Shown: positions 49,288 to 59,300 of the stretch, one piece after another | How positions within the stretch are numbered: position 1 is the stretch's first letter | Layout: every line of letters begins with the position of its first letter | NCBI GenBank assembly: GCA_900545955.1 | Contig: URAU01000002.1 | Location: forward strand, 1 to 64,000 | Direction of reading: 5' to 3' | Length of the DNA stretch: 64,000 nucleotides | Source: an uncultured Porphyromonadaceae bacterium | GTDB taxonomy: Bacteria > Bacteroidota > Bacteroidia > Bacteroidales > Muribaculaceae | The notes under the pieces: generated by a model | Databases searched by the model: none | Told to the model about the DNA's origin: nothing | The model's input: only the letters and a program-made list of their open reading frames with translations | Made by a program: the position numbers and the translations under genes

Positions 49288-51762
49288 ATGAATATATCTT
49301 ACAATTGGTTAAAGGATTATCTTCCGATTGACCTCAGTCCGGAGAAGACCACAGAGGCCCTTACCTCGATAGGCCTGGAGACCGACGGCCTTGAGGAAGT
49401 GGAATCGATAAAGGGTGGCCTGAAAGGAGTTGTGATCGGCAAGGTGCTCACCTGCGTGGAGCATCCCAACAGCGACCACCTGCACATCACCACCGTGGAC
49501 CTCGGCACCGGCGAGCCCACCCAGATCGTATGCGGCGCCCCCAACGTGGCCGCAGGGCAGACCGTAGTAGTGGCCACCGTGGGCACCACGCTCTACGACG
49601 GCGACAACGAATTTCAGATCAAGCGCTCGAAAATCCGCGGCGTGGAGTCGGTGGGCATGATATGCGCCGAGGATGAAATCGGCGTGGGCAGCTCCCACGA
49701 CGGCATCATCGTGATTCCCGCAGACAAGGCTCCGGCACCCGGCACCCCCGCAGCCGAATACTACAACCTTACGAGCGACTACGTAATGGAGGTTGACCTG
49801 ACCCCCAACCGCATCGACGCCGCCTCGCACTTCGGCGTGGCGCGCGACCTGGCCGCATATCTCGACTGCCATCTTGACCACAAGGAGGTGCGCCGCCCCG
49901 CCGTGGATGCCTTCTGCCCCGACCGCGCCGACGGCGCCATAGAAGTGGAGGTTGTCGACCTGCAGGGTGCTCCGCGCTACTCGGGTCTTACAATCCGCGG
50001 CGTGAAGGTGGCCCCGTCGCCTCAGTGGCTGCGCGACCGCCTGGAAACCATCGGCGTGCGCTCAATCAACAATATCGTAGACATTACCAACTACATACTC
50101 CACGGCATCGGCCAGCCCATGCACGCCTTCGACCTAAAGGCCATTGAGGGTGGACGCATAGTGGTGCGCACATGCCCGGAGGGAACGCCCTTCACCACAC
50201 TCGACGGGATGGAACGCAAGCTCAGCGAGGCCGACCTGATGATCTGCGACGCCGCGAAACCGATGTGCATCGCCGGAGTGTTCGGCGGCCTGAATTCGGG
50301 CGTGACCGAGCAGACCACCGACATATTCCTTGAAAGCGCATACTTCAACCCCACGCGCATACGCCGCTCGGCGCGCCGCCACGGTCTGAGCACCGACGCC
50401 TCGTTCCGCTACGAGCGCGGCCTCGACCCCAACGCCACACTCTACGCCCTGAAGCTCGCCGCCCTGATGGTGAAAGAGCTTGCCGGAGGCGAAATCTGCG
50501 GCGAACCCGTCGACATCTACCCCGAGCCGGTCGCACCCTTCAAGGTAGACCTCAGTCTCGACTACCTGCGGCGCCTCGTAGGCAAGGAGATTCCCGAAGA
50601 AACCGTGGCCGCGATACTGCGCTCGCTCGAAATCGAGACCACCGGCCGCGACGGCGATACGCTCCACCTGCTCGTGCCGACATATCGCGTGGACGTGCAG
50701 CGCCCCTGCGACGTGGTCGAGGACATACTCCGCATCTACGGCTACAACAACGTGGAAATCAACGACACCGTTCACTCTGCGCTGCAGCTCACCACGATAG
50801 CCAACGAATCCGACGACCTCACGCGCCTGATCTCCGACCAGCTCACCGGCGCCGGATTCCACGAGATACTCAACAACTCGCTCACCGCCGAGGCCTACTA
50901 CGCCGACCTCAAGGCATATCCCGCCGACCACTGCGTGAAGCTGCTCAACCCGCTGAGCAACGACCTCAATGTGATGCGGCAGACACTGCTCTTCGGCGGC
51001 CTCGAATCGATTGCCCACAACGTGAACCGCCGCGCCGACTCGCTCGCCTTCTACGAATTCGGCAACGTCTACTCGATGCGCCCCGACGTTGAGTCGACCG
51101 CCGAGGCTCCGCTGGCGCCCTACAGCGAGGGTGCTCGTCTGGCCCTCTGGCTCACCGGTAATGCCAACCGCGGCAACTGGAGCGTGGCCGCCCGCGAGGC
51201 CACATTCTTCGACCTCAAGGGGCACGTGGCCAACATCTTCGCCCGCCTCGGCATCTCGGAGCGCGAAATCACAATCGCCAAGGGCGAGGGTTGCGACATC
51301 TTCTCCGCGTATCTTACAATTGCCACGCGCTCGGGCAAACAGCTCGGCGAGATGGGTCTTGTATCCAAAGCCGTACTCGCCAAGGCCGACGTGCGTCAGC
51401 CCGTGGTCTACGCGCAGCTCGACTGGGATGCACTTGTGCGCCTGGCGCTCAAGAAAAAGGTGGAATTCACCCCGCTGCCCAAGACGCTCCCCGTGAAGCG
51501 CGACCTGGCCCTGCTGCTCGACAAGGGCGTCACGATGGCCCAGGTAGAGGCCACCGTGCGCGAGAGCGAGCGCAAGCTGCTCCGCTCGGTTGAGCTCTTC
51601 GACGTATACGAGGGGAAGAACCTCCCCGAGGGGAAAAAGTCGTACGCCATCTCGATGACCCTTCAGGACGACGAACGCACCCTCCAGGACAAGCAGATCG
51701 ACGCCACCATGGCCAAAATCATCAAGAACCTGCAGACGCGCCTGGGCGCCGAACTCCGCTGA
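49288..51762 (+). CDS. pheT: Phenylalanyl-tRNA synthetase beta subunit
   Basis: PheT with PheS charges tRNA-Phe. The 824-residue product shows the full bacterial domain series. An N-terminal MNISYNWLKDYLP and EMAP-like tRNA-binding domain is followed by the B3/B4 editing domain with RSARRHGLSTDASFRYERG near 352, and the B5 domain (DLSLDYLRRLVGKEIPEE). The catalytic-like core has NNSLTAEAYY and LLNPLSNDLNVMRQTLL, and the C-terminal FDX-ACB domain is KTLPVKRDLALLLDKGV. pheS is not adjacent, which is usual in Bacteroidota. Confidence 0.97.
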   Translation: MNISYNWLKDYLPIDLSPEKTTEALTSIGLETDGLEEVESIKGGLKGVVIGKVLTCVEHPNSDHLHITTVDLGTGEPTQIVCGAPNVAAGQTVVVATVGTTLYDGDNEFQIKRSKIRGVESVGMICAEDEIGVGSSHDGIIVIPADKAPAPGTPAAEYYNLTSDYVMEVDLTPNRIDAASHFGVARDLAAYLDCHLDHKEVRRPAVDAFCPDRADGAIEVEVVDLQGAPRYSGLTIRGVKVAPSPQWLRDRLETIGVRSINNIVDITNYILHGIGQPMHAFDLKAIEGGRIVVRTCPEGTPFTTLDGMERKLSEADLMICDAAKPMCIAGVFGGLNSGVTEQTTDIFLESAYFNPTRIRRSARRHGLSTDASFRYERGLDPNATLYALKLAALMVKELAGGEICGEPVDIYPEPVAPFKVDLSLDYLRRLVGKEIPEETVAAILRSLEIETTGRDGDTLHLLVPTYRVDVQRPCDVVEDILRIYGYNNVEINDTVHSALQLTTIANESDDLTRLISDQLTGAGFHEILNNSLTAEAYYADLKAYPADHCVKLLNPLSNDLNVMRQTLLFGGLESIAHNVNRRADSLAFYEFGNVYSMRPDVESTAEAPLAPYSEGARLALWLTGNANRGNWSVAAREATFFDLKGHVANIFARLGISEREITIAKGEGCDIFSAYLTIATRSGKQLGEMGLVSKAVLAKADVRQPVVYAQLDWDALVRLALKKKVEFTPLPKTLPVKRDLALLLDKGVTMAQVEATVRESERKLLRSVELFDVYEGKNLPEGKKSYAISMTLQDDERTLQDKQIDATMAKIIKNLQTRLGAELR

Positions 51763-51780
51763 CGGCCGACGGGACATTCC

Positions 51781-51836
51781 GTCACATCCGTCAAACATAC
51801 ATCAGCTACATAAGTCACATCCGACACATCAGTAAC
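51781..51836. repeat. 9-bp-period array (GATGTnnCn type)
   Basis: Units atcagctac, ataagtcac, atccgacac, atcagtaac on the plus strand; reverse strand GATGTGTCG, GATGTGACT, TATGTAGCT, GATGTATGT. It lies between pheT and yebC. Confidence 0.75.
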
Positions 51837-51866
51837 AATACTCACAAATAAAAATACATAACCCCT

Positions 51867-52580
51867 ATGGGACGCGCATTTGAATATCGCAAAGCAAGAA
51901 AGCTGAAACGCTGGGGCAACATGAGCCGCACGTTCACCCGCATCGGTAAGGAAATCACCATAGCCGTGAAGGCCGGCGGCCCCGACCCTTCGACCAACCC
52001 GCGCCTCCGTGCCCTGATGCAGAACGCCAAGGCTGAAAACATGCCGAAGGACACCGTGGAACGCGCCATCAAGAAGGCTACCGACAAGGACGCCAAGGAC
52101 TATAAGGAAATCACCTACGAGGGATACGGCCCTCACGGTATCGCCATCTTCGTAGAAGCCGCCACCGACAACAATACACGCACCGTGGCCAACGTGCGCT
52201 CCTACTTCACCAAACACGGCGGCTCGCTCGGCACCCAGGGCTCGCTCACCTTCCTGTTCGACCACAAGGTGATGCTCAAAATCGCGCCCAAGGCCGACAT
52301 GAGCCTCGAGGACCTCGAGCTCGAGCTGATCGACTACGGCGTTGACGAACTCGAAGCCGACGAGGATGCAATCGTGCTCTACGGCCCCTTCGAGGAGTAC
52401 TCCAACATCCAGCAGTATCTCGAAGGCAACGGGTTTGAAATCCTCTCGACTGAATTCGTGCGCATCCCCAACGACGTGAAGGAGGTGACCGACGAGCAGC
52501 GCGAATCGATTGATAAACTTCTCGAGAAACTTGAAGAAGACGAGGACGTGCAGAACGTATTCCACAACATGGCCGACTGA
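51867..52580 (+). CDS. yebC: YebC/PmpR-family protein
   Basis: YebC-family proteins were described as transcription regulators; more recent work links them to translation of proline-rich stretches. The 237-residue product starts MGRAFEYRKARKLKRWGNMSRTFTRIG, with the family block DPSTNPRLRALMQNAKAENMPKDTVERAIKK and the acidic pocket segment ELELIDYGVDELEADED. No DNA-binding HTH is seen, as usual. ribE starts 17 nt downstream. Confidence 0.92.
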   Translation: MGRAFEYRKARKLKRWGNMSRTFTRIGKEITIAVKAGGPDPSTNPRLRALMQNAKAENMPKDTVERAIKKATDKDAKDYKEITYEGYGPHGIAIFVEAATDNNTRTVANVRSYFTKHGGSLGTQGSLTFLFDHKVMLKIAPKADMSLEDLELELIDYGVDELEADEDAIVLYGPFEEYSNIQQYLEGNGFEILSTEFVRIPNDVKEVTDEQRESIDKLLEKLEEDEDVQNVFHNMAD

Positions 52581-52597
52581 GCCACAACCAGCTAATT

Positions 52598-53197
52598 ATG
52601 TTTTCCGGAATTGTTGAAGAAGCGGCCACGGTTGTGGCCGCCGTACGCCAGGACGGCAACGTGCACCTTACGCTGCGCGCCTCGTTTGTCGACGAGCTGA
52701 AAATCGACCAGTCGGTAGCCCACAACGGCGTGTGTCTCACAGTGGTATCCATCGCCGACGGCACCTATACCGTTACCGCCATCGAGGAGACCCTGCGCCG
52801 CAGCAACCTCGGGCTGCTGAAGGAGGGCGACCTGGTCAACGTGGAGCGCTGCATGCTGATGAACGGCCGTCTGGACGGCCACATCGTGCAGGGCCACGTG
52901 GACTGCACCGCCCGCTGCACCGACATCGAGGAGGTGGAGGGGAGCCGCTATTTCAAGTTTGAATACGAGGTGTCGCCCGAAATGGCGCGCCAGGGGTATC
53001 TCACCGTAGAAAAAGGCTCGGTATGCGTCAACGGCGTGAGCCTGACGGTGTGCGACTCCACGCCCAGCTCTTTCCGTGTCGCCATCATTCCCTACACATT
53101 CGAGCACACCAACTTCGGCAAGATTGAGGTAGGCTCTACGGTCAACCTTGAGTTCGACATAATAGGCAAATATATAGCCCGCATCGCGGCTATCTGA
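52598..53197 (+). CDS. ribE: Riboflavin synthase alpha subunit
   Basis: RibE dismutates two molecules of 6,7-dimethyl-8-ribityllumazine to riboflavin. The 199-residue product has two lumazine-binding repeats: MFSGIVEEAATVV with GVCLTVVSI and NVERCMLMNGRLDGHIVQGHVD in the first, then GSVCVNGVSLTVCD and FEHTNFGKIEVGSTVNLEFDIIGKY in the second. No FMN riboswitch is seen upstream; the gene is read behind yebC. Confidence 0.95.
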   Translation: MFSGIVEEAATVVAAVRQDGNVHLTLRASFVDELKIDQSVAHNGVCLTVVSIADGTYTVTAIEETLRRSNLGLLKEGDLVNVERCMLMNGRLDGHIVQGHVDCTARCTDIEEVEGSRYFKFEYEVSPEMARQGYLTVEKGSVCVNGVSLTVCDSTPSSFRVAIIPYTFEHTNFGKIEVGSTVNLEFDIIGKYIARIAAI

Positions 53198-53213
53198 CCC
53201 TTATATACCTTAA

Positions 53214-53261
53214 CCATGCGGCTGCCCGGCCGGCAAACGCGCCGCCGAGGCAGCCGCATGG
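53214..53261 (+). terminator. Hairpin after ribE
   Basis: CCATGCGGCTGCC (53214-53226) is a perfect 13-bp complement of GGCAGCCGCATGG (53249-53261). No T-run beyond CTTTCC; a terminator or RNA-stabilising hairpin. Confidence 0.6.
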
Positions 53262-53323
53262 CTTTCCACTCTCCCACCCCGCTTACTTACATCCGTTTAC
53301 CACTTACCTTTTTCATCCTTCCC

Positions 53324-55744
53324 ATGACATTTTTCCGAATCTCTTTCCCGGCGCTCGCGCTGACTGCCGCCATGACCGTCAGCGGTGCCTCCACACGCCC
53401 GAGCATCGCCGCCACAACGCCCGAAGGACGTGAAATTACGGTTACCGCCGTCACCGACAACATTCTGCGCATTGACAACCGGGCCAAGGCCGAAGCTCCG
53501 GCCCCGGCCTCGCGCACCCTTCTCACCCCGGCCGCAACTCCCCGAGCCACCGTTTCCGACACTCCCTCCGGCCGGACTCTCGCCACCTCCACAGGACTTA
53601 CCGCTACGCTCGACAAGGCAACCGGCGAACTGATAATCAACGGCTCGCGCGGACGGGGCCTCTACGACGACGGCCGGCGCGGCTCCGATTCCCGTGGACG
53701 GCGCACAATGAACCTCATTCCGCTCGACGCCTCGCGCGCATTCTTCGGCGCGGGCGAGCGCGGCCACTCGCTCAACCTCGCCGGCGACACCTTAGTGATG
53801 TACAACCGCCAGAACTACGGCTACACCCAGGGCGACCCGCGCATCTCGCAGATGAACATCACCATGCCTCTGATCATCTCGCCCAAGGGCTATGCTGTTG
53901 TGGTCGACGACTACGCCGAAGCCGAGATGGTGGCCGGGAATCCGGTGGAGTATGCCACCACAGCACCCTACCCTGTAAGCTACTATTTCGTAAGCTCTCC
54001 CGCAGGCTTCGAGGGGATTGGCGGCGAACTCACCGAAATAACCGGACGCCAGGACCTCGCACCTTTCTGGAGTCTGGGCTACATCACCTCGAAATACGGC
54101 TACAAGACCCAGGAGGAGACCGACTCGGTGGTCAACACTCTGAAATCCAAGGGGTATCCTCTCGACGGCATAGTGCTCGACCTCTACTGGTACGGCAAAG
54201 AGCAGGATATGGGCCGACTGGCCTGGGACAAAGAGCAGTGGCCCGACGCCACAGGGATGCTCCGCGGCCTAAAAAAGAACGGGGTGAACCTCGTTGCAAT
54301 CTCTCAGCCCTACGTGCTCCGCAACAGCCGCGGCATCGACAACTACCGCCATCTCGACGCGCGCCATATGTTCGGCCTCGACAGCCTCGGCAAAACCAAG
54401 GAGGTTAAAATATGGGTTGGCGAAGGGGGGATGCTCGACGTATCGAACCCCGAGACGCGCGCCTGGCTGCGCGACCGCTACAAGCAGCTCACCGACAGCG
54501 GTATAACCGGATGGTGGGGCGATCTGGGCGAACCGGAGGTACACCCCGACGGTATGATTCACGCCAACGGACTGAGCAACCGCCTCTACCACAACCTCTA
54601 CGGCAACGACTGGAGCCGTATCGTCTACGATCTCTTCGCCGAGGAATATCCCGACACGCGCCTTATGACGATGATGCGCGGCGGCACGGTTGGCCTCCAG
54701 CGCTACAGCGTATACCCATGGAGCACCGACGTAAGCCGTTCGTGGGGCGGCCTGCAGCCGCAGGTCAAAATCATGCTCAACTCTTCGCTGAGCGGTCTGG
54801 GCTACATGAGCCACGACGTGGGCGGCTTCGCCATTGACGAGGCGCACCCCTACGACCCGGAGCTATACGTGCGCTGGCTACAGCTCGGCACCTTCTCACC
54901 CATACTGCGCACCCACGCCCAGAAATTCGCCGAGCCATACCTCTATCCCGATCAGGAGGCTATCATCCTGCCGCTGATACGCGAGCGCTACCGCTGGCTC
55001 CCCTATAACTATACCCTCGCCTACGAGAACGCCGCCAAAGGAACGCCGCTCGTGCGTCCAATCGGGATGTATTCGTCTCAGCCCGAACGCTATGCCGACG
55101 TGGAGGATGAATACCTTTGGGGGCGCGACGTGCTGATTGCTCCTGTGATGGAAGCCGGCGCCACCTCGCGCAGTGTGCGCCTGCCCGAAGGGGTCTGGAT
55201 TAACGCCAACAGCCCCGCCGACGGCGCCATAGAAGGGGACACCACGCTGACCGTGAGCGCGCCGCTCGCAGTGCTTCCGATGTTCGTGCGCGCCGGAGCG
55301 CTCATTCCCAAGGCCGACTACCCGATGGAGAACACCCTCGGCTACGACCCCTCGCACATCAGCGTGGACTACTACCCGTCCGAGGGAGTTGAACAGTCGG
55401 CATTTACGATGTTCGACGACGACCGCACCTCTACCCACACCATCGACCGCGGCCAGTATCAGCTCATCGACTTCGCCGCCGACCGCACTACCGATGCCAT
55501 CCGGCTCGGCGCCTCGGTAAGCGGCAGCTACGACGGCGCTCCCGAGCGACGCACCATAAGCTATACCATCCACAACGTGGCCAACCCGCGCTCCGTCAGC
55601 GCCACCCAGGCCGCACTGGGCAAGGAAGGCAAAATACTGAAACTCAAGGCAACGCGCCGCTACGATGCCGCCACCCGCACCCTGCGCCTGACCGTCGCCA
55701 ACTGGCAGAGCGCCACCCCGCTCACCATCGACCTCCGCTACTAA
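53324..55744 (+). CDS. GH31 alpha-glycosidase, secreted
   Basis: The 806-residue product has a signal peptide (residues 1-20), an N-terminal beta-sandwich (DUF4968/GH31_N; SRAFFGAGERGHSLNLAGD near 120), and the GH31 barrel with LDGIVLDLYWYG near 290. The nucleophile is Asp400 in WWGDLGEPEVHP and the acid/base Asp469 in WSTDVSRSWGG. C-terminal DUF5110-type strands follow (SVDYYPSEGVEQSAFTMFDDD). It resembles alpha-glucosidase/alpha-xylosidase enzymes; the exact sugar cannot be told. The ATG at 53324 was chosen because the frame above it reads through the ribE hairpin. No SusCD pair is near. Confidence 0.9.
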   Translation: MTFFRISFPALALTAAMTVSGASTRPSIAATTPEGREITVTAVTDNILRIDNRAKAEAPAPASRTLLTPAATPRATVSDTPSGRTLATSTGLTATLDKATGELIINGSRGRGLYDDGRRGSDSRGRRTMNLIPLDASRAFFGAGERGHSLNLAGDTLVMYNRQNYGYTQGDPRISQMNITMPLIISPKGYAVVVDDYAEAEMVAGNPVEYATTAPYPVSYYFVSSPAGFEGIGGELTEITGRQDLAPFWSLGYITSKYGYKTQEETDSVVNTLKSKGYPLDGIVLDLYWYGKEQDMGRLAWDKEQWPDATGMLRGLKKNGVNLVAISQPYVLRNSRGIDNYRHLDARHMFGLDSLGKTKEVKIWVGEGGMLDVSNPETRAWLRDRYKQLTDSGITGWWGDLGEPEVHPDGMIHANGLSNRLYHNLYGNDWSRIVYDLFAEEYPDTRLMTMMRGGTVGLQRYSVYPWSTDVSRSWGGLQPQVKIMLNSSLSGLGYMSHDVGGFAIDEAHPYDPELYVRWLQLGTFSPILRTHAQKFAEPYLYPDQEAIILPLIRERYRWLPYNYTLAYENAAKGTPLVRPIGMYSSQPERYADVEDEYLWGRDVLIAPVMEAGATSRSVRLPEGVWINANSPADGAIEGDTTLTVSAPLAVLPMFVRAGALIPKADYPMENTLGYDPSHISVDYYPSEGVEQSAFTMFDDDRTSTHTIDRGQYQLIDFAADRTTDAIRLGASVSGSYDGAPERRTISYTIHNVANPRSVSATQAALGKEGKILKLKATRRYDAATRTLRLTVANWQSATPLTIDLRY

Positions 55745-55764
55745 ACTTTTTACGACTTTCATAA

Positions 55765-55800
55765 GGCGGGACGTCCCCAAAAGGGCGCCCCGCTTTTTTT
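55765..55800 (+). terminator. Intrinsic terminator after GH31
   Basis: GCGGGACGTCC...GGGCGCCCCGC stem followed by TTTTTTT. Confidence 0.8.
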
Positions 55801-55827
55801 ACCCAATCTTAAATTTCCACACCTGGC

Positions 55828-55901
55828 GTTAAGGACCTTAAGAGCCCTAAAGCCTTTAAGGCCCCTAAGGACCTTAAGGACTTTAAAGCCCCTAACGACC
55901 T
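55828..55901. repeat. 9-bp-period array (AAGGnCCTT type)
   Basis: Units ttaaggacc, ttaagagcc, ctaaagcct, ttaaggccc, ctaaggacc, ttaaggact, ttaaagccc, ctaacgacc: eight consecutive 9-mers between the GH31 terminator and the next promoter. Confidence 0.88.
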
Positions 55902-56017
55902 CGGCAGGCAGTTTCCATCCGGATGGGGGCGGCTATCACAAGCCGACAAAAAGTGTTAAAATTACACACGATTAACAAGCTTTAACGATTGGGGGGGTAA
56001 AAGTGCTAATTTCTGTA

Positions 56018-56025
56018 TAAATTTG
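56018..56025 (+). promoter_or_regulatory. -7 box for the PI-PLC-like gene
   Basis: TAAATTTG. A G-run with preceding ATTG (55988-55997) lies where the -33 box would be, as at the LRR promoter. Confidence 0.55.
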
Positions 56026-56031
56026 CCGACA

Positions 56032-56333
56032 GTCAATGCCCTGTGCTGGGCGTTGCCAGAAGTATAATGTAAAAAAGTAGATAAAGTTAGCAAGACGAGG
56101 GGCGCTCCCTATAAAGCTGTGACTTAATATTTTATATTGTCTGGATAAAACATGGCACCGGCCTGTGGGAACAGTCCGGACCGCTATGGCCCCCTCGCCG
56201 ACTTGCTTACTTTCGCTACCCGAAATCCGATGCGCGCTCCCGCGCGACCACGGAATCAACCTTATGACTTCCAATCAAATGATAACTAACAAATTATAAT
56301 ATCTTTTACCGAAAAATCTAACAATTGCCTAAA
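56032..56333 (+). other. Long leader of the PI-PLC-like gene
   Basis: About 300 nt between the predicted start of transcription and the start codon, without a convincing gene. It can fold a strong hairpin: CCGGCCTGT (56159-56167) opposite ACAGTCCGG (56172-56180). A 45-codon frame from 56152 has no family signs. No known riboswitch is recognised. Confidence 0.45.
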
Positions 56334-59300
56334 ATGAAAAGACTTTACTTTCCATTGATTGCAATGGCCATGGCAACGCCGACGCTTTGCCACGCCTACA
56401 ACACCTGGGGCGGTGCCGACTACACCGACGACTATCTGGGTGTAACCTGGGACAAGACCTGGACCCGCGCCGGCGGACTGCAGAATGCTACCACTGACAA
56501 AGCCGCCAGCTGGATGGCCGACCTTCCCGACAACATGTTTGTGGCCCACGTCTCCATCCCCGGCGCCCACGACTTCGCCACCGGCGAAGACAACTGGGTT
56601 TCGAGCGTAGCCAACGGTCCGGCATCGTCGACCACTCAGGCCGTGACTATGCGCGAGCAGATGGACCGCGGTATCCGCGGCATCGACCTGCGACCCGGCC
56701 TCTACAGCAATACGCTCTACTGCAACCATGGTCTGGCCCAGACAGAAAAAACCCTTTCGGCAGCCGTTGCCGACATGGTATACTTCCTCCAACAGCATCC
56801 CTCGGAATTCTTCATCGTACACTTCTTCCGCGGCAATATCTACCGTTCCGGCGAGGCACCGAGCATGAGCGGTCTGATCGGAGCTTCCGACAGCTCGAGC
56901 GACCAGGCTAACTACAACGCCTTGATGAAGCAGCTATTTGAAACCCAATACGGCCAATACGTCGTAGAGTTCAACCCGAACCTTACGGTAGAACAGGCAC
57001 GCGGCAAAATGGTGCTTTTCCTGCGCGACCGCATTGATTTCGTGCATCTCGACAAGCAGGCACGCATCACCAACTGGGACACCAACTTCGTCGACGAGAA
57101 GAACCCGGCCATAATCACCAACGAGCTCAATGCCGAACTTTCGACCAAACTGCACGTTCAGGACATTTCGGAAGGCGACGACGCCGTACGCGACACAAAA
57201 CTGGACCACTGCAAGAATCTGATCAACTTCTCGCAGGCGCAGAAAACGCCCAACGAGGTAATGGAAGCAAAAGGCTACTTTAAATCAGAATGGGTGATGA
57301 ATTTCACCTCAATCGATAATTCAGGCAGTTCGTCGACTTCCGACAACACCAACGGCTACAAGGGAGGCGCAAGCGTGATGAATCCGGAGATTCGCAAATA
57401 CATTGACGCAAATCTCGGCCGTGGCCCTCTCGGCGTATTCTTCTCCGATTACGTACTTCGCACATCAACCAAGAAGCATAACTCCAGCGACCGCTACGAT
57501 ACAATCGAGGGCGACAAACTCGTCTATTCGATTATCGCCAACAACTTCACCGGCGGTGAAGAAGCCCCCGTAGTGCGTTATGCCATCGACGAGACCAAAG
57601 ACTGGAATCCCGTGACTGACAACCCCTATAAAGGTCAGAAATTCTTCCTACGCAACGTCGGTGCCAGCGACGCATCCTCAATGTATCAGTACTTCGGCGG
57701 AGGTGCCAACTGGGGCGCTCACGCAGTGGCCAACTACGCAGGTCACGCAGTGGAATTTGAAGCTGCCGGCGGAACCGATGTCTATACCTTCAGCACTACA
57801 TTCGGGAAACTGGAAGCAAAAGAGAAAGGGGGCGATACACCCTATGGACAGTATTATCTCGACGGAGCGGGAACCGCATTGCAGATGACATCGGGTTCTT
57901 ACGAAGGCCGTACCGTATACTACTTCACCGACACTGACACAGGGAAAGCCCTGAAAGCCTTCAGCTACAATGGCTCAAGCGATTACTTCGACCGTCCGGA
58001 ATATTGGGTTGACCCTGCTGACTACGACCAGAATGACACTTTCCAGATGTGGGAGCTCATAAGCTATGAAGAGCGTCTGGCCGAACTTGCCCAGAAGGGC
58101 AATCCCGACCGCGGAATGGATGCCACTTTCCTCGTTCCCGCCTATAGCTTCGGCAACGGCGATTCCGATAACAGCAAGTGGACAACATCCGGTGTAGGCA
58201 AGAATGCAAACACAGGGCAGACAGCAGTATGGCAGGGAGGTATGTACCGCGTTTACAACGATCAAAAACCCAGTGGCATCTCCGGATGGGGATGGGGTGA
58301 CGGCAGCACGACTAAGTTTACTGTAAACGGCTCGGTCACCGGTCTTCCTAAAGGAAAATACAAACTTTATTTCCAGGCATTGGCCTCCAACCAGGATGTA
58401 AGCTATTCAATCAACGACGGAACCACCAATCGTACAGGCTCAATTACTGGCTACACGCCCACCGGGATGACAACAGGTGCAAACGACGTAGAGAAAGCCG
58501 GCATTTATTTCCGTTCAAGCGCTGACAACGGCAAACAGGAATTTGACCTGACTGTGACAGACGCCGGGACAATTACACTGCAGTTCCAGCGTAATGATTC
58601 CAAAACCTCTCAGACATCTTTCTATCTCGACAACATCCGTCTGACATACTACGGCGACAACGCTCAGCCGGAGACTATCAAGCTGAATTTCCCCAATGAA
58701 TGGAACACCGCAATTCTTCCTTTCCAAGCAGAGGTTCCGACTGACCTTCACGCCTACGTTGCAACCGGATTCCACGATTATACAGCTGCTTCCGAAAAAC
58801 GCGGCTCATACGATGTTCACATCATTGAATACGATGGGACTCCCTCCACTCAATTCCAGGCCAACGTTCCATATCTTGTAAACAACCCCAACGCCCCCAA
58901 GCCCCCGCATCAGAGTGAGGCCGAAGAAGTAGATAAACTTTACTCGGCACCCACTCCCCGCCGCGCGGCCACCCCGGCAGAGGAAACCGCAGCCGCCAAG
59001 GTTTACGAGTTTACCGGATATCCCACAAACTACAAGAACCTCTACAATGACCCCAACGGCGTGCTGACAGGTACCATCGAAGGTGCTTCGGCCGCTCCCG
59101 GCCACTACCACCTCGAGCAGACCGACTACGCGCAGCTGTTCCGTCTCAACGACAGCGACGCTACAATGACCGTTGCCGCCAACCGTGCCTACTTCAACAA
59201 AAATACCGGTGCGACACGCTCCGGGGTATATTTCGAGGAACAGAACGTGCTGACCGGGGTTGAGGATGTGGCTGCCGAGGAGCAGGGCATCACCGACGAG

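Noticed and set aside
53216..53323. The upstream ATG for the GH31 gene
   Set aside because: The frame crosses the ribE hairpin, and the added residues do not form a signal peptide, while the ATG at 53324 does.
55972..56274. A 100-codon minus-strand frame in the PI-PLC leader
   Set aside because: It runs across the promoter and hairpin and has no recognisable domain.
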